This document shows positions 55,099 through 62,352 of a DNA stretch of 64,000 nt, in pieces. The stretch is from Methylomonas aurea (lineage in GTDB: Bacteria > Pseudomonadota > Gammaproteobacteria > Methylococcales > Methylomonadaceae). The first letter of the stretch is position 1; every line of letters starts with the position of its first letter. The position numbers and the translations under genes were made by a program. The DNA lies in assembly GCF_024505045.1 (NCBI RefSeq), contig NZ_JANIBM010000004.1, positions 62,001 through 126,000 of the forward strand. The letters are read 5' to 3'. Below the pieces are notes generated by a model. It was not told where the DNA came from, searched no databases, and saw nothing but the letters and a program-made list of their open reading frames with translations.

Positions 55099-56213
55099 TG
55101 ATCTATTTCGATCACAACGCCACAACGCGTTGCGACGAACGCGTGGTGGAGGCCATGGCGCCCTATATGGGGGCTCTGTACGGCAATCCTTCCAGTCTTT
55201 ATAAACTCGGGCGTTTTGCCCGCACTGCAATCGATACCGCCAGAGAGCAATTGGCTGCATTGCTCGACGCGCCCGCCGAACGCATTGTGTTTACCAGCGG
55301 CGGCACGGAAGCCAATGCCCTGGCCTTGGCCAACGCCCGAGGTAAGTGCTTAACTATTTCGGCGATAGAGCATCCGTCGGTATTCGAGAATGCCGCAGCC
55401 TATAGGGCGTCGTATCGGGATTTGCGCACCGGGGCTGTCGATTCTAACGGGCAAATTTCAGTCGATAGTTTGTTGGACTTAGACTGGCAGCCGGGTGATT
55501 TTCTGTCGCTGATGCTAGCCAATAACGAAACCGGAGCCGTGCAGCCGGTTGCCGAAGCGGTGAATCGGCTGAGCGGTTTCGGCGTCAACGTCCATACCGA
55601 TGCAGTGCAGGCTTTGGGCAAAATGCCGTTATCGTTCAGGCAGCTTGGCGTCACGCTGTTAACGGTGTCCAGCCACAAAATTTATGGACCTAAAGGATGC
55701 GGGGCTCTGGTCGTCGCCGAAGGTTTCAATCTCAGTGCGTTGCAGCGAGGCGGCGACCAGGAACACGGTTGGCGGGCTGGTACCGAAAATGTCGCAGCCA
55801 TTGTCGGTTTTGGCAAGGCGGCTGAGTTGGCGAAAGCGGAGATGGAGGTACGTTCGGCCAAACTGGCGAAGTTGCGGCAGCGGCTGGAACAGCGTTTAAA
55901 GACGATACCGGGTTTGGTGATTTTCGCCGAAACGGCGGAGCGATTGCCGAACACCGTGCAATTCGGGGTGGCCGGACTAAATGGCGAAATGCTGTTGATG
56001 CAATTGGACCAGCACAATATTGCCGTATCCAGCGGCTCGGCGTGTTCGGCGGCGTCCGGCGAAATCAGCCCGGTTTTGGCGGCCATGGGCATAGCACCCG
56101 ATTTGGCCAAATCGGCGATACGGGTCAGTTTGGGCAAGGACAATACCGAAACTGAGATCGATCGCTTTGTCGAGGTATTGATTGCCTCGCTAGGAATACA
56201 TCAGGAGATTTAA
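55098..56213 (+). CDS. cysteine desulfurase (NifS/IscS family, short form)
   Basis: This 371-residue PLP enzyme takes sulfur from cysteine. The N-terminal YFDHNATTRCDERVVEAM (core DHNATT), the HTDAVQALG site, the PLP lysine in SSHKIYGPKG and the active-site Cys in SSGSACSA are present. It is about 30 residues shorter than IscS and is more like NifS-type desulfurases. ATG 55098 overlaps the iscR stop. Unlike standard isc clusters, no iscU follows. Confidence 0.92.
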   Translation: MIYFDHNATTRCDERVVEAMAPYMGALYGNPSSLYKLGRFARTAIDTAREQLAALLDAPAERIVFTSGGTEANALALANARGKCLTISAIEHPSVFENAAAYRASYRDLRTGAVDSNGQISVDSLLDLDWQPGDFLSLMLANNETGAVQPVAEAVNRLSGFGVNVHTDAVQALGKMPLSFRQLGVTLLTVSSHKIYGPKGCGALVVAEGFNLSALQRGGDQEHGWRAGTENVAAIVGFGKAAELAKAEMEVRSAKLAKLRQRLEQRLKTIPGLVIFAETAERLPNTVQFGVAGLNGEMLLMQLDQHNIAVSSGSACSAASGEISPVLAAMGIAPDLAKSAIRVSLGKDNTETEIDRFVEVLIASLGIHQEI

Positions 56214-56217
56214 TTCA

Positions 56218-56541
56218 ATGAGCATCACCGTTACAGAGAGCGCCGCAAGGCAGATTCAAAAACAATTGCAAAAGCGCGGTTCGGGTGTGGGCTTACGCTT
56301 GGGAGTCAAGGCATCCGGTTGTTCCGGTTACGCTTATGTGTTGGATTACGCCGACCAGGCCGAAGCCGATGATGTGGTATTCGACCAACACGACGTGAAA
56401 GTGCTGGTGAAGCAGGCGGACTTGGATAAATTGGCCGGTATTCGGTTGGATTATGCCAAGGAAGGTTTCAATGAAGCCTTCAAATTCAGTAATCCCAACG
56501 TCAAAGCGACCTGCGGTTGCGGAGAAAGCTTTTCAGTTTGA
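56218..56541 (+). CDS. iscA: iron-sulfur carrier protein IscA
   Basis: This 107-residue A-type carrier has the three ligand cysteines Cys35 (ASGCSGY), Cys99 and Cys101 (CGCGESF). It begins five bases after the desulfurase stop, so it is translated in the same unit. It is followed by a hairpin terminator. The scaffold IscU and the chaperones HscBA are missing here. Confidence 0.95.
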   Translation: MSITVTESAARQIQKQLQKRGSGVGLRLGVKASGCSGYAYVLDYADQAEADDVVFDQHDVKVLVKQADLDKLAGIRLDYAKEGFNEAFKFSNPNVKATCGCGESFSV

Positions 56542-56549
56542 ACGATTAA

Positions 56550-56575
56550 GGCGCCGGCGAGAACGCACCGGCGCC
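56550..56575. terminator. hairpin between iscA and the bufferin-like gene
   Basis: GGCGCCGG (56550-56557) pairs with CCGGCGCC (56568-56575) across a 10-base loop. It lies between convergent genes and likely acts in both directions, though it lacks a strong T run. Confidence 0.6.
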
Positions 56576-56583
56576 GCCGGCGC

Positions 56584-56925
56584 TTATTTCATGTTGGCGC
56601 CGCAATTGCCTTCCATTTTTTTGCCTTCCGCCGCTTTGTCGGCGGCAGGTGCAGGTTTGTTACCGGCGCATTTGCCTTCGGTCGCGGCTTTAGTGTCAGT
56701 GCTTTTTTTCATCATCGCCGCGCCGCATTTACCCTCGCCGCAGGCACCGTCTTTCATTTTGTCGGCGCCGGCATCGGGTTTAGCTTCGGCAGTCACCATA
56801 TAACCCGAACTCAATTCTGACAACGCAAACGGGTTGCTGTCGGCTTGCGCAATGCCGCCGGCCAAAGTGGGCAGTAAACTGGCGCCCATCGCTACGGCTA
56901 ACGGGGTTTTGCTTAATTTTTTCAT
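56584..56925 (-). CDS. bufferin/HvfA-like metallopeptide precursor
   Basis: This 113-residue exported peptide has a signal segment (MKKLSKTPLAVAMGASLLP, ending IAQA), then NPFALSELSSGYMV, and then four cysteines in CGEGKCG (62-68), EGKC (83-86) and EGNC (105-108) in a Lys/Ala/Glu-rich chain. This is the layout of HvfA/bufferin peptides, whose EGKC-type cysteines are changed by MNIO (DUF692) enzymes into copper-binding groups. No DUF692, DUF2063 or DoxX gene is nearby. ATG 56925 is chosen because GGAG lies 7 bases upstream. A longer frame to 57105 is not credible. Confidence 0.75.
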   Translation of the reverse strand: MKKLSKTPLAVAMGASLLPTLAGGIAQADSNPFALSELSSGYMVTAEAKPDAGADKMKDGACGEGKCGAAMMKKSTDTKAATEGKCAGNKPAPAADKAAEGKKMEGNCGANMK

Positions 56926-57119
56926 AGTATCTCCAGTGGTAAAGCTTATCTTTATTTGATGGCTATTCGCCGGAAACTCGACCTTTCGGCTCGGGCTCTT
57001 CGGTAATATCACAAAAAAGCCCTGCAAAGTAAAGACGAGTGGATTGCCGTTAACAGCAGTATACTTGGGCCCGTAAAATTGCTGATCCATCGGATGCCGA
57101 GACAAAATTCGTCACAGTT

Positions 57120-57662
57120 ATGACTGAAAATAGCCAGATACAACAGTTGGGAGCCGAAGTATTGCGTCAACCGGCCGCGCCAGTTGATGACTTTAACAAC
57201 CCCGAGTTCCGCGAACTCATCGAAAATATGCGCAATGTGATGCAGGCAGCCAGCGGTGTGGGCATTGCCGCACCACAGCTGGGTGTGTCTAAACGCGTTG
57301 TAATAGTTGCCTCGCGCCCGACTCCGCGCTATCCGCAAGCGCCGGAAATGGCGCCGGTCGTGATGGTCAACCCGCGTTTCGACGTGGTGGATGCCGCGAT
57401 GGTCAAAGATTGGGAGGGCTGTTTGAGTGTGCCCGGTGTCAGAGCCTTGGTGCCGCGTTACCGCGCGGTTGCCGTGGAATTCTTCGACGAATCGGGATTG
57501 CCTTGCAGTTTGGCGTTGGCCGATTTTCCAGCGCGGGTGTTCCAACACGAATTCGACCATTTGGAGGGTATGGTTTACTTGGATCGAGTGGAAACCAACC
57601 GCGATATCATTTCCGAAGCCGAGTTTTTCAAACGGGTGGTCGGGCAGGAGCAAGCGGCATGA
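57120..57662 (+). CDS. def: peptide deformylase
   Basis: This 180-residue metallohydrolase removes the formyl group from new proteins. All three motifs are intact: GVGIAAPQ (46-53), EGCLSVPG (99-106, with the metal Cys101) and HEFDH (143-147). It lies upstream of the quinoprotein relay gene, whose start overlaps its stop as ATGA. Most gammaproteobacteria have def beside fmt, so this is probably a second deformylase. Confidence 0.95.
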   Translation: MTENSQIQQLGAEVLRQPAAPVDDFNNPEFRELIENMRNVMQAASGVGIAAPQLGVSKRVVIVASRPTPRYPQAPEMAPVVMVNPRFDVVDAAMVKDWEGCLSVPGVRALVPRYRAVAVEFFDESGLPCSLALADFPARVFQHEFDHLEGMVYLDRVETNRDIISEAEFFKRVVGQEQAA

Positions 57663-58573
57663 GATGGTTTGGGCTTATTTGCGGGATGGCGTTGAGTTTT
57701 GCGGCTCTGGCCGCGCCGTTGTTGAAAGTGGAGCAAGTGGCCCCCGGTATTTATCTGCATCTATCGGAACATCACTGGCCGGACCGCGAAAACCATGGCG
57801 AAATCGCCAACATCGGTTTCATCGTCGGCGACCGTTGCGTCGCGGTGATCGACAGCGGCGGCAGTCCACAACAGGGCATTGCCTTGCGCAATGCGATCAA
57901 GCAAGCCACGGCAAAACCGGTGTGTTATGTGATCAATACCCATGTGCATCCCGACCATATCTACGGTAATCGCGCTTTTAAAGAACCGGGAGTGCAATTC
58001 GTCGGCCACCATAAACTGGCCCGAGCCATGGCAGCCCGCGGTGACCATTACTTGAGTAGAGCCGCCGAATTATTGGATATCCACGTCAACCGGGACAATA
58101 TCGTTCCGCCGGATTTGCAGGTCAAACAGACCATGACGTTGAATTTGGGGAATCGCGAGCTGCTGTTGACGGCTCATCCCAGTGCTCACACCGATAACGA
58201 TTTGAGCGTTTACGACAAAACTACAGATACGCTTTGGCTGGCGGATTTATTGTTTCTGGAACACATTCCGGTCATCGACGGCAGCATCAAGGGTTGGCTC
58301 GCCGAATTGGAGAAACTCGAAAAAAATAGCTACAAGCTGGTGATTCCGGGACATGGGCGTCTGGTTAAGGATTGGCCGGCCGCAATGTTGCCGGAGAAAG
58401 CCTATTTGTCGGAGTTGGCTACCGAGATCCGCGTGATGGTCAGGCAGGGTAAGACTTTGGAGCAGGCGGTGGAGCAGGTCGGTCTGGGCGCTAAAAACCG
58501 TTGGCAGTTATTCGAGCAATTCCATCGTAAGAACGTGACGACAGCGTTTGCCGAGCTGGAATGGGAAGATTAA
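57659..58573 (+). CDS. quinoprotein relay system zinc metallohydrolase
   Basis: This 304-residue exported metallo-beta-lactamase-fold protein has a signal peptide (about 1-18) and the zinc motif HVHPDH, AHTDND, LADLLFLEHIPVIDG and PGHG. The LFEQFHRKNVTTAFAELEWE C-terminal stretch (core TAFAELEWE) matches the quinoprotein relay system metallohydrolase 2 family. Together with the SoxYZ-like carrier 20 bases downstream it probably helps a PQQ alcohol dehydrogenase pass electrons. No dehydrogenase is encoded nearby. Confidence 0.85.
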   Translation: MRWFGLICGMALSFAALAAPLLKVEQVAPGIYLHLSEHHWPDRENHGEIANIGFIVGDRCVAVIDSGGSPQQGIALRNAIKQATAKPVCYVINTHVHPDHIYGNRAFKEPGVQFVGHHKLARAMAARGDHYLSRAAELLDIHVNRDNIVPPDLQVKQTMTLNLGNRELLLTAHPSAHTDNDLSVYDKTTDTLWLADLLFLEHIPVIDGSIKGWLAELEKLEKNSYKLVIPGHGRLVKDWPAAMLPEKAYLSELATEIRVMVRQGKTLEQAVEQVGLGAKNRWQLFEQFHRKNVTTAFAELEWED

Positions 58574-58593
58574 ATCTATCGGGAGATTGATGC

Positions 58594-59430
58594 ATGCATA
58601 AATTTATACAGTTGGTGTGTTTGAGCGTGGCGATGGTCTTGGTCGTGCCGGGTGCTCGTGCTGAGGGCGACGATGAAACTTGGAATACGGTGTTGAAAAG
58701 CCAGTTTTTCTCCGGCAAAGCGATTGAGGAGAACAACGCCGTTATCGAATTGGATGCGCCTTACCGGGCGGAGGATCCGGCGATTGTGCCGGTCAAGGTG
58801 ATCAGCAAATTTCCGCAGAATAAAGACAAATACATCCGTAAAATCTGGTTATTCGTCGATAAGAATCCATTCCCGTTCGTCGGCGAGTTCGAGTTTTTTC
58901 CGGAAAGCGGTAAGGCCGACTTGGCGATGCGGATACGGGTGAACACTTATAGTAATATCCGGGCCATCGCCGAAACCAACGACGGCAAATTGACCATGGC
59001 CAAAAAATTTGTCAAAGCCAGCGGCGGTTGTTCCGCGCCGATCGGGGCAGACCTCGATGAGGCGATGAAGCGGTTAGGCAAGGTCAAATTCAGAATTGAC
59101 GACGGCTTGCAGGCCGGCCAGCCGGCGCAGACCCAATTGATGATCAGCCATCCCAATTTGACCGGTATGCAGATGGACCAGATGACGCGTTTTATTCGAA
59201 AATCGCATTTCATCGACCAGTTGAAGGTCACTTTCAATAATAAACCGGTGCTAAACGCCAAGATCGATATCGCCATCAGCGCGGACCCCAATTTCCGGTT
59301 TTATTTTGTCCCGGACAAGGCGGGAGAATTGAAGGCCGAATTTACCGATATTTCCTGCGAATCTCCGACCAGCCGCAATGTCTGCAGCAAAGGTAGCGGT
59401 TATTCGCAAAGTTATGCCGTCAATCCTTAA
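58594..59430 (+). CDS. quinoprotein dehydrogenase-associated SoxYZ-like carrier
   Basis: This 278-residue exported protein (signal about 1-23) resembles a fused SoxY-SoxZ carrier, with ETWNTVLKSQFFSGKAIEE (core FFSGKAIEE), a KASGGCSAP motif holding Cys146, and a C-terminal SoxZ-like domain (ISADPNFRFYF). This family is a recurrent partner of quinoprotein relay metallohydrolases in PQQ-dehydrogenase organisms. The single conserved cysteine could carry a covalent adduct. Confidence 0.85.
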   Translation: MHKFIQLVCLSVAMVLVVPGARAEGDDETWNTVLKSQFFSGKAIEENNAVIELDAPYRAEDPAIVPVKVISKFPQNKDKYIRKIWLFVDKNPFPFVGEFEFFPESGKADLAMRIRVNTYSNIRAIAETNDGKLTMAKKFVKASGGCSAPIGADLDEAMKRLGKVKFRIDDGLQAGQPAQTQLMISHPNLTGMQMDQMTRFIRKSHFIDQLKVTFNNKPVLNAKIDIAISADPNFRFYFVPDKAGELKAEFTDISCESPTSRNVCSKGSGYSQSYAVNP

Positions 59431-59444
59431 CAGTAGGGCGTCGC

Positions 59445-59774
59445 GTGCATATCAAGCCGATTGTTTTCGCCGTGCTGGCCCTGCTGGTTGCCGGCGATGT
59501 CTGGGCGATGCGCTGCGGACACCGCTTGGTTCAAGTCGGCGACTACAAAGCGGAAGTGCTGGAAAAGTGCGGTGAGCCCGATGCGGTGGAACAGCGTCGG
59601 GCGATACGCGGTAGCCGCTTGCGCCATCCCTACGGCGCGCTCGAGATCGACCAATTCGAAGAAGTGTTGATCGAAGAATGGACTTATAATTTCGGGCGGC
59701 GAAAATTCCAAAAGCTGTTGGAGTTTGAAGACGGCGAGTTAAAGAAGATTCGCGATTTGGGCTACGGATATTAG
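59445..59774 (+). CDS. DUF2845 protein
   Basis: This 109-residue exported protein starts with GTG 59445 and has a signal segment (IVFAVLALLVAGDVWA). It then has the DUF2845 pattern MRCGHRLVQVGDYKAEVLEKCGEP (core CGHRLVQVGD, EVLEKCGEP) and EEWTYNFGRRKFQ. The two cysteines may form a disulfide. It starts 15 bases after the SoxYZ-like gene, so it probably belongs to the same operon. Its function is unknown. Confidence 0.85.
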   Translation: MHIKPIVFAVLALLVAGDVWAMRCGHRLVQVGDYKAEVLEKCGEPDAVEQRRAIRGSRLRHPYGALEIDQFEEVLIEEWTYNFGRRKFQKLLEFEDGELKKIRDLGYGY

Positions 59775-59802
59775 CCGCTCGAACTGGCACAGTTGGCGAT
59801 TC

Positions 59803-60300
59803 CTAGCGTATTTGATTCAAATCGGTGATCGCATCCACCACTATGCCGCTGCCGATTGCAATCATCAGAATATCGGAAGCCACACGAACCAATCTATAAC
59901 CCGCCAGCGACGAGCCGATCAGGTGTGGCGGTACTTCGTAGTAGATTACGTCTCTGGGTAAAGGGCGGCCGATCGCCCATTTTTTCGCCTGTCCGGGAGG
60001 CAGGCAGCCATTGCGCTTTTTCTTTAGCCCAGGAGGGCAGTCGGCGTTGCGGTATAACGGCTCGTAGTATTCTCTGATGGTGCGGCGATCAGCGTCGCTG
60101 AAACGGTAGTTTTGATACTGTTTGGCTTCGCGTCTGCTATCGTCGAAGTGGTCCTCGCCAGATTGGTGTTGCATGGTTTTTGGTGCTTGGTCGCGACCAT
60201 GTTTTGCATTTTTAGCAATTACGCAGGGGGCGGATAGCAAAAGGCACGCCGTCAAGAAGGGCGGAAATTGCTTCATAATAGCGTTTCGGGTTATACGCAT
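59803..60300 (-). CDS. exported RcnB-like protein
   Basis: This 165-residue protein has a signal segment (FPPFLTACLLLSAPCVIA). It contains CPPGLKKKRNGCLPPGQAKK and GRPLPRDVIYYEVPPHL, then GYRLVRVASDILMIAIGSGIV, typical of RcnB/CigR-like periplasmic proteins. The start is set at 60300, where CGGAG lies upstream. A start at 60276 would also keep the signal peptide. The function is not established in this subgroup. Confidence 0.7.
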   Translation of the reverse strand: MRITRNAIMKQFPPFLTACLLLSAPCVIAKNAKHGRDQAPKTMQHQSGEDHFDDSRREAKQYQNYRFSDADRRTIREYYEPLYRNADCPPGLKKKRNGCLPPGQAKKWAIGRPLPRDVIYYEVPPHLIGSSLAGYRLVRVASDILMIAIGSGIVVDAITDLNQIR

Positions 60301-60470
60301 GCTGTTCACTCCGTTTGGCAAAGGTATCGGACAAAGTCCGCAGTTTCGATTAAGATAGTAGAACGGTTCAATCTGAGCCTCTTAGGTCCATTCATGCGAT
60401 GATGGTTTTGGTTAACTGGCGGTAATTTTCCCGTCTGAGCGAAAGGATAATATAAAAGCGCTAATATATT

Positions 60471-60502
60471 TTGCTTCCATTTTCTGGGAAAAGGAATATA
60501 AT
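60471..60502 (+). promoter_or_regulatory. likely csrA promoter
   Basis: A consensus -10 TATAAT (60497-60502) lies about 55 bases before csrA, in an AT-rich stretch after a GC-rich gene end. The -35 is weak: TTGCTT at 60471 has a long spacer, TTCCAT at 60475 a shorter one. The call rests mainly on the -10 box. Confidence 0.5.
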
Positions 60503-60556
60503 TGTCGATTCGAGTGTGTGGCAGTAACAAGCGCATTAACAATGTAGGGAGATAGT

Positions 60557-60748
60557 ATGCTTATCTTGACTCGTAGAGTGGGAGAGACCTTGATGATTGG
60601 TGACGATGTGACTGTTACGGTTCTCGGGGTAAAAGGTAACCAAGTAAGAATTGGGGTTAATGCGCCCAAAGACATCTCGGTTCACAGGGAAGAGATCTAC
60701 GAAAGAATTAAAAAAGAACAATCCGAGGCCGGTAACGCCGAGGGTTAA
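60557..60748 (+). CDS. csrA: carbon storage regulator CsrA
   Basis: This 63-residue RNA-binding protein carries [10 protein letters not shown] at the start, with Arg6/Arg7 and the RNA-binding region [12 protein letters not shown], including Arg44, intact. It binds GGA motifs in mRNA leaders. GGGAGA lies 6 bases before the ATG. The order csrA then tRNA-Ser-tRNA-Arg is the same as in Escherichia coli and supports the identification. The UvrY-type regulator at 49480 probably controls it through small RNAs. Confidence 0.97.
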   Translation: MLILTRRVGETLMIGDDVTVTVLGVKGNQVRIGVNAPKDISVHREEIYERIKKEQSEAGNAEG

Positions 60749-60758
60749 GTCAGTTTTA

Positions 60759-60849
60759 GGAGAGATGGCCGAGAGGCCGAAGGCGCTCCCCTGCTAAGGG
60801 AGTATGTGCCAAAAGCGCATCGAGGGTTCGAATCCCTCTCTCTCCGCCA
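60759..60849 (+). tRNA. tRNA-Ser (GCU)
   Basis: The acceptor stem GGAGAGA pairs with TCTCTCC and the gene encodes its own CCA end. The anticodon loop carries GCT at 60793-60795, and the long variable arm is typical of tRNA-Ser. It starts 10 bases after csrA. Confidence 0.97.
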
Positions 60850-60926
60850 TTATTGATTAAGTTGTTAGTAAGAAAATAAAGTTTGACACGGAGTTAAAAA
60901 ATAATAATAATAGGCGGCTCAACAAA

Positions 60927-61003
60927 GCGCCCGTAGCTCAGCTGGATAGAGTACTCGGCTACGAACCGAGCGGTCGGGAGTTCGAATCTCTCCGGGCGCG
61001 CCA
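60927..61003 (+). tRNA. tRNA-Arg (ACG)
   Basis: GCGCCCG pairs with CGGGCGC, with an encoded CCA end. The anticodon ACG is at 60961-60963 and the TTCGAATC T-arm is standard. The adenine at the wobble position is normally converted to inosine. Confidence 0.97.
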
Positions 61004-61028
61004 TTATTGAGAAGTTGAAAGATATTAA

Positions 61029-61104
61029 TCCCCTGTAGCTCAGTCGGTAGAGCGGGTGACTGTTAATCACTAGGTCGGCGGTTCGAGCCCGTCCGGGGGA
61101 GCCA
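61029..61104 (+). tRNA. tRNA-Asn (GUU), probable attachment site
   Basis: TCCCCTG pairs with CGGGGGA, followed by G and CCA. The anticodon GTT is at 61062-61064. An integrase and unusual accessory genes begin directly downstream, and tRNA-Asn 3' ends are frequent phage and island integration sites. The other copy of the att core would lie outside the window. Confidence 0.96.
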
Positions 61105-61112
61105 AATAAATC

Positions 61113-61144
61113 AAGGGCTTGCAGAAATGCAGGCCCTTTTTTTT
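61113..61144 (+). terminator. terminator of the tRNA unit
   Basis: GGGCTTGCA (61115-61123) pairs with TGCAGGCCC (61128-61136) across a GAAA loop and is followed by eight T residues. It ends the csrA-tRNA transcript. Confidence 0.9.
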
Positions 61145-61309
61145 GCCTTTGCGGGACACTGATGGGACACCAATCTGTAACAATTGGCAATAATCATCAA
61201 GAATTTTTATCTGATTGCCGAAGCTGATAACATATAGACTGTAGGCACTATTTTTATCAAAACATAAAAGAAGAGGCGTATAACGCCCGTTTTAACCGGA
61301 GCACACAGC

Positions 61310-61459
61310 ATGGCAACCCCAATCAAAGAAACTCCTGTGCTAACTGGCAAGGATGCGCGAAACTTTGATGCGTGGATGAAGCAGAACCAAGACAAAAAAG
61401 TTAGTCCAGACTCATATCAACGCATAAAGGCAGCAGCCAAAAAATTTAAAGTCGTTTAA
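61310..61459 (+). CDS. small putative antitoxin paired with a GNAT protein (49 aa)
   Basis: This short basic protein reads MATPIKETPVLTGKDARN and ends YQRIKAAAKKFKVV. It starts 8 bases after CCGGAG and ends four bases before the GNAT gene. The PVLTGKDARNF motif recurs, from memory, in small proteins upstream of GNAT enzymes. It is not a DUF1778 antitoxin. The role as antitoxin is inferred from position and size only. Confidence 0.6.
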   Translation: MATPIKETPVLTGKDARNFDAWMKQNQDKKVSPDSYQRIKAAAKKFKVV

Positions 61460-61462
61460 TAG

Positions 61463-61999
61463 ATGGCCGAATACTCAATTCGGCGCTTATTGCATGACGA
61501 CCATCGACCTGAGTTTGATTGCGACGACGCAGATTTAAACGAATTCCTAGCTATAGACTCTGTACTCGCTAGTCAAGAGCTATTAACTGTCACTTATCTG
61601 GTTGAGAGAGACGGATTGGCAGTTGCGTTTTTTAGTCTATCTAATGACGCCGTCAAAAAAGAGCTGATACAGCAACATGACAAGTCTTCATATAACAGGC
61701 TTGTTCGCAAAATTCCTAACCGTAAACGATATTCAACCCTGCCTGCAGTAAAAATAGGCCGGCTAGCAACCGCGAAGGAGTTGCAAGGCGAAGGAATAGG
61801 TAGCGATATATTAGATTTCTTGAAGGATTGGTTTACCGAAGGAAATAAAACCGGCTGTCGGTTTATCATCGTTGACGCTTACTGCAATCCCAAAACAATC
61901 CGCTTTTACGAAAAAAATGGCTTTTCATTCTTATTGAAATCGGATGAAGACCAAGCAACAAGGCTTATGATTTTTGACTTAATGACTGTACGCCCTTGA
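61463..61999 (+). CDS. GNAT acetyltransferase, possible TA toxin
   Basis: This 178-residue N-acetyltransferase has the acetyl-CoA site in LPAVKIGRLATAKELQGEGIGSDIL (core RLATAKELQGEGIG) and the C-terminal YCNPKTIRFYEKNGF. FDCDDADLNEFL at the start resembles GNAT toxins that acetylate aminoacyl-tRNA. With the small gene 3 bases upstream it forms a compact pair typical of toxin-antitoxin modules. The AT-rich composition and position behind tRNA-Asn fit a mobile element. Confidence 0.8.
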   Translation: MAEYSIRRLLHDDHRPEFDCDDADLNEFLAIDSVLASQELLTVTYLVERDGLAVAFFSLSNDAVKKELIQQHDKSSYNRLVRKIPNRKRYSTLPAVKIGRLATAKELQGEGIGSDILDFLKDWFTEGNKTGCRFIIVDAYCNPKTIRFYEKNGFSFLLKSDEDQATRLMIFDLMTVRP

Positions 62000-62352
62000 T
62001 ACTGGCCTGTCTTTCTGGTCCCTTTGTTACCGCCTCTCCTCCAACACTCTTCAAAAAATACTGTCCCAAAATTTTCTTTTCGGGTGTTTTTTAGGCCAAA
62101 TTGCCCCATAAAAGTCCCATTCGTAAAGGGTTGCCTTGTATTGTATTTGTTATTCAATATCTTAATTTTTTGGGTCGGGTGATTACTTATCATCCGTTGT
62201 CAATTCTCAGGCTTTGTTGTAGTATTTTGATGCAGCAAAAAAACGGGCCTGGAAGTGCTACCAACACAGCCAAGCCCTGACCATCCACTTAACAAGACGG
62301 GTTAAGCAGTGGCTATGTTCAATTATACCGGCCATTGCCCCAAGGGGTTTAC
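62000..62352. other. intergenic stretch between GNAT and integrase genes
   Basis: No gene is supported in this 350-base stretch. Short CCCATAAAAGTCCCATT-type motifs near 62103 are reverse-complement relatives of GGGACACTGATGGGACACC near 61153. They may be integrase arm-binding sites. The last 130 bases are AT-rich with short hairpins and likely contain the integrase promoter. Confidence 0.45.
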
